Source of the DNA: Candidatus Izemoplasmatales bacterium
Lineage (GTDB): Bacteria > Bacillota_I > Bacilli_A > Izemoplasmatales > Hujiaoplasmataceae
Assembly (NCBI GenBank): GCA_028694875.1
Contig: JAQVKB010000028.1
Span: 1-9,242, forward strand
Length of the DNA: 9,242 bases
Direction of reading: 5' to 3'
Shown: one piece after another, positions 6,924 through 9,242 of the stretch
Numbering within the stretch: position 1 is the first letter of the stretch
Layout of the letters: each line of letters starts with the position of its first letter
Program-made: the position numbers and the translations under genes
The notes under the pieces: model-generated
What the model was told of the DNA's origin: nothing
Database searches by the model: none
Seen by the model: only the letters and a program-made list of their open reading frames with translations

Positions 6924-7873
6924 TAGATGCGCACTTTCTGAAACAACATCGGATATACGCCAATCCCGATAAAGACCATAGCAACGTATCTTAAGAAGTC
7001 AAATAGAGAAGCCAAATAACTTTGAAACATATTGAGGTCCACAAGTTCTTCAGGATTGACGATGAGTCCAAATACAGCCTTTAACAGCAAACGAACCGCC
7101 ATGACAACGGCAACCCCACCCACAAATCGAATGGCATTCTTCCAAAGCACTTGATGTTGCGAAAACTTGACTTTGGATTGTTCGAATCTGACTCCTACAA
7201 CAAATCCAACCATGGAACCTAACATTTTCGATACATCTTCAAGATGCGCATAAATCTCTGTTCCTGGGTACGTTTCATTACGATAAAGAATAGAGTATAC
7301 AATCAGCGCTGCAAGAAAAGCTCCAGCACTGCCCACTAACAACCATTGATAGAACCTGTCAATGTGCTTTGATTTCTGAAAGAACCGATTCATCAGAAAT
7401 GCCATACCAATTCCTAAGAGTCCTCCAACGACAACATCGCTGAAGTAATGGACTCCCAAATACATCCTAGAAACGGCGACCATGACAATGATGATGGTTG
7501 CGACAATCGTAATCCACCTTTTCTTCATCCACACGGCAATGGAGCCAAATAACGTCGAAGCTCCTTGTGTGTGTCCAGAAGGGAAAGCATATCCTCCGGA
7601 TGTCGAAGGTCGAACGTTGGTAATCGTATCATCAACGACAAACGGTCGAGGTCTTGCCACAATCACTTTGATGATCGAATTCATCACGAGCGACAAGAAA
7701 ACCGTCACACCTACTTGTTCTCCTACTTTCTTGTTATAAGCCCAATAGAGATACCCTAGGACGCCAATGATCACGAGTTCTTCGCCAAACATCGTCCATA
7801 ATTGGAAAAAAGCGTCCCAGAATCCATTTCGAAACGATTGTAACCAATGAATTAATTCGAGTTCAAATGACAC
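6923..7873 (-). CDS. PAP2-superfamily membrane phosphatase with a membrane C-terminal extension
   Basis: A 316-residue integral membrane phosphatase of the PAP2/acid-phosphatase superfamily, which removes phosphate from lipid phosphates such as phosphatidic acid or undecaprenyl pyrophosphate at the outer face of the membrane. All three catalytic signatures are intact: KVIVARPRP (69-77, KX6RP), PSGH (98-101), and SRMYLGVHYFSD (135-146) with His142 and Asp146. The core is the first 165 or so residues. A further 150 follow with four more hydrophobic stretches (about 177-197, 214-228, 249-270, 286-310), not needed for the PAP2 fold and unknown in function. The start is GTG at 7873, preceded by AGGAG with 8 nt spacing; no ATG fits upstream. 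It lies 15 bp after the HAD gene and overlaps the YcxB-like gene by 1 bp. The neighbouring acyltransferase suggests phosphatidic acid as one possible substrate, but the lipid cannot be told from sequence. Confidence 0.9.
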   Translation of the reverse strand: MSFELELIHWLQSFRNGFWDAFFQLWTMFGEELVIIGVLGYLYWAYNKKVGEQVGVTVFLSLVMNSIIKVIVARPRPFVVDDTITNVRPSTSGGYAFPSGHTQGASTLFGSIAVWMKKRWITIVATIIIVMVAVSRMYLGVHYFSDVVVGGLLGIGMAFLMNRFFQKSKHIDRFYQWLLVGSAGAFLAALIVYSILYRNETYPGTEIYAHLEDVSKMLGSMVGFVVGVRFEQSKVKFSQHQVLWKNAIRFVGGVAVVMAVRLLLKAVFGLIVNPEELVDLNMFQSYLASLFDFLRYVAMVFIGIGVYPMLFQKVRI

Positions 7874-7888
7874 GGTGATGTCTCCTCT

Positions 7889-8710
7889 CTATAAAGAAAA
7901 TATCGATTCAATGATTTCCGCGACGCCATCATGTTCATTCGATGTTGTCGTGTATTTCGCATTTTGCTTGACTTTGGCAATTGCATTGCTCATCGCGACA
8001 CCCATCCCAGCGGATTGAAGCATGCTGATGTCGTTTTCTTCGTCGCCAAAAGCCACTACTTCTTCGAGTGGAACCCCCAACCGTTGACATAGTCTTGTTA
8101 ATGCTCCGCCTTTGGTGCCTTCCATCGGCACAAACTCCAGCAGTTTCTTGTGGCTTGTGAACATCTTGGTATCGCTCGGAAGATGCTGAGATAATTCTTG
8201 ACTCAGTTTCTGAATGGTATTCTCATCTTCATAAATCAGTAACTTATAACAGGGTTGATTGAAGATATAGGTATGCATATCGACATAAACAATATCTTTG
8301 TCTTGTTGAGAATCCTCTTTCAAGAGCTGCACCAAGTCGGAACTCACATACATATGGTTTCGGCAAAACACATGGATATGAACATCATATTGAACAATTT
8401 GTCGAATGATCGCGTTGACTTGTTGCGCGGAAAACATGACCTCTTCGACAATACTACCATCATTAGCTTTGGCGGTTCTTGCGCCATTGTACGAAATGAA
8501 GTATGATCCTTCGTCTTCTTCCAAATGGAGTGGCGCAAGTAATTGTCGCATTTCTCGTTCTGTTCGACCCGATGCTACTACAACATGGATCCCTTGACGC
8601 ATCACTTTCTGAAGTGCCAAAATGGTGCGATCGCTTACCACACCAAAAGGATTTAATAGTGTTCCATCCAAATCAGATGCAATCAGTTGCACTCGTTGTT
8701 TTGAAAGCAT
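7889..8710 (-). CDS. Cof-type HAD-superfamily phosphatase
   Basis: A 273-residue cytoplasmic phosphatase of the HAD superfamily, Cof (type IIB cap) group, which acts on small phosphorylated metabolites such as sugar phosphates, FMN or PLP. The four HAD motifs are intact: DLDGTLL (13-19, nucleophile Asp13 and acid/base Asp15), ASGRT (46-50, Ser47), the lysine of EGTKGGAL (Lys200), and FGDEENDISML (221-231, magnesium-binding Asp223 and Asp227). The cap domain lies between about 85 and 190. Length is normal for the group. The ATG at 8710 overlaps the acyltransferase stop by one base (TAATG), so the genes are co-transcribed and probably coupled. Paralogues of this family are common and promiscuous, so the substrate cannot be assigned, and the link to lipid genes may be only positional. 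Confidence 0.93.
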   Translation of the reverse strand: MLSKQRVQLIASDLDGTLLNPFGVVSDRTILALQKVMRQGIHVVVASGRTEREMRQLLAPLHLEEDEGSYFISYNGARTAKANDGSIVEEVMFSAQQVNAIIRQIVQYDVHIHVFCRNHMYVSSDLVQLLKEDSQQDKDIVYVDMHTYIFNQPCYKLLIYEDENTIQKLSQELSQHLPSDTKMFTSHKKLLEFVPMEGTKGGALTRLCQRLGVPLEEVVAFGDEENDISMLQSAGMGVAMSNAIAKVKQNAKYTTTSNEHDGVAEIIESIFSL

Positions 8711-9242
8711 TAGTCTTGAGGAATCCTTTCTTTGAATTCCTCAAGTTTACTAGAAATCAACGATTTGACACGATCTGCAATCACGAAAGTATCGAGGCTA
8801 GCAAAATCTTCGTGTGGGATGGCTTCAAAGATGTGAACATACACTTTTTGAGTTCTGATCCGGCCTTTTCGCAATATACCATGCATATTGTATAGACATA
8901 CAGGGACTATGTCCGCATTGGCCTTTTGCGCCAATTTGAAAGCGCCCGCTTTGAACTCGGTTAAGTCGTTAGAATAAGTCCTTTTTCCTTCTGGGAAAAT
9001 GCCGAATGGCTGACCATCCTTGACTCTTTTGATGCTTTCCAAAATCGACTTCATCGCACTGCGATCGGCATCTTTTCCGATCGAGATGCATCCGATACCA
9101 TTGAGTAGATTCTTAATCAAAAAGGTCTTAAATAATGGCTCTTTGGCCACAAACGCAAGCGCGTGTTTGCGAAACAATAACCGGACATAAATCGGGTCGG
9201 TATATTCAATATGGTTCGCATAGACGACAAACTTCGTTCCGG
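8710..9242 (-). CDS. plsC: Lysophospholipid acyltransferase, PlsC family (5' end outside window)
   Basis: The frame is open from the window edge to a TAA at 8710-8712, with 176 residues visible. It transfers an acyl chain to lysophosphatidic acid to make phosphatidic acid, on the cytoplasmic face of the membrane. The catalytic motif NHIEYTD (NHX4D) lies within the first visible residues (near 9214-9196). FPEGKRT is the glycerol-phosphate binding motif, with Lys where many homologues have Thr (FPEGTRS). The later stretch ADIVPVCLYNM matches the IVPVAL-like motif IV region. The part missing is probably the N-terminal membrane segment, some 30-60 residues. A TTG at 9177 is internal, because a start there would remove the NHX4D motif. 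The stop overlaps the HAD gene start by 1 bp. Family assignment is firm; the acyl acceptor is inferred. Confidence 0.9.
   Translation of the reverse strand, partial: GTKFVVYANHIEYTDPIYVRLLFRKHALAFVAKEPLFKTFLIKNLLNGIGCISIGKDADRSAMKSILESIKRVKDGQPFGIFPEGKRTYSNDLTEFKAGAFKLAQKANADIVPVCLYNMHGILRKGRIRTQKVYVHIFEAIPHEDFASLDTFVIADRVKSLISSKLEEFKERIPQD

Noticed and set aside
8710..9177. Acyltransferase starting at TTG 9177
   Set aside because: The frame stays open to the window edge and the upstream residues contain the essential NHX4D motif, so the gene is cut by the window rather than short.
1..9242. tRNA, rRNA, CRISPR array, insertion sequence or riboswitch
   Set aside because: Almost all the window is coding; the only sizable gap (6307-6425) is accounted for by terminator, promoter and operators, and I saw no repeat array or transposase.

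Overview
The window looks like a chromosomal stretch from a Gram-positive, Firmicutes-type bacterium. By eye the GC is in the low-to-mid 40s. Ribosome binding sites are strong (AAGGAG, AGAGGT, GGGGG), one sigma-A type promoter is nearly consensus, and genes are packed with overlapping ends. TGA is used as a stop codon and TGG for tryptophan, which argues against a Mycoplasma-type code. An erysipelotrichial or related gut or host-associated Bacillota is my best guess, but nothing here proves it. All nine genes lie on the minus strand, so transcription runs from high to low coordinates.

Region 1 (9242 down to 6426) is a four-gene run. It holds a PlsC-type lysophospholipid acyltransferase cut by the window edge, a Cof-type HAD phosphatase, a PAP2-superfamily membrane phosphatase with an unusual membrane-embedded C-terminal half, and a small two-helix YcxB-like membrane protein. 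The genes touch or nearly touch (1-bp TAATG overlaps twice, one 15-bp gap). A good intrinsic terminator at 6388-6422 ends the run.

Region 2 (6425 down to 6307) is the only real intergenic stretch. It holds that terminator, then a textbook promoter (TTGACA, 17 bp, TACAAT), then two overlapping 16-bp palindromes across the expected transcription start, directly before a gene whose product has a TetR-type DNA-binding domain.

Region 3 (6306 down to 1 and beyond) is a tightly coupled five-gene operon: a TetR domain fused to a degenerate ABC ATPase-like domain, an ABC-2 type permease, a BadF/BadG-type (N-acetylglucosamine kinase-like) sugar kinase, a GH36 alpha-galactosidase, and the N-terminal third or so of a GH2 beta-galactosidase-like enzyme that runs off the window.

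The most unusual object is the TetR/pseudo-ATPase fusion. Its second half follows the layout of a DrrA-like ABC-2 ATPase from end to end, but the Walker A, signature and D-loop positions are not conserved. Fused to a DNA-binding domain and encoded overlapping its permease, it could be a membrane-tethered one-component sensor rather than a pump. It probably controls, through the tandem operators, intracellular breakdown of an imported alpha-/beta-galactoside. The enzyme set (alpha-galactosidase, beta-galactosidase, possible GlcNAc kinase) would suit a host-type Gal-alpha-Gal-beta-GlcNAc glycan, but that substrate is inference only.
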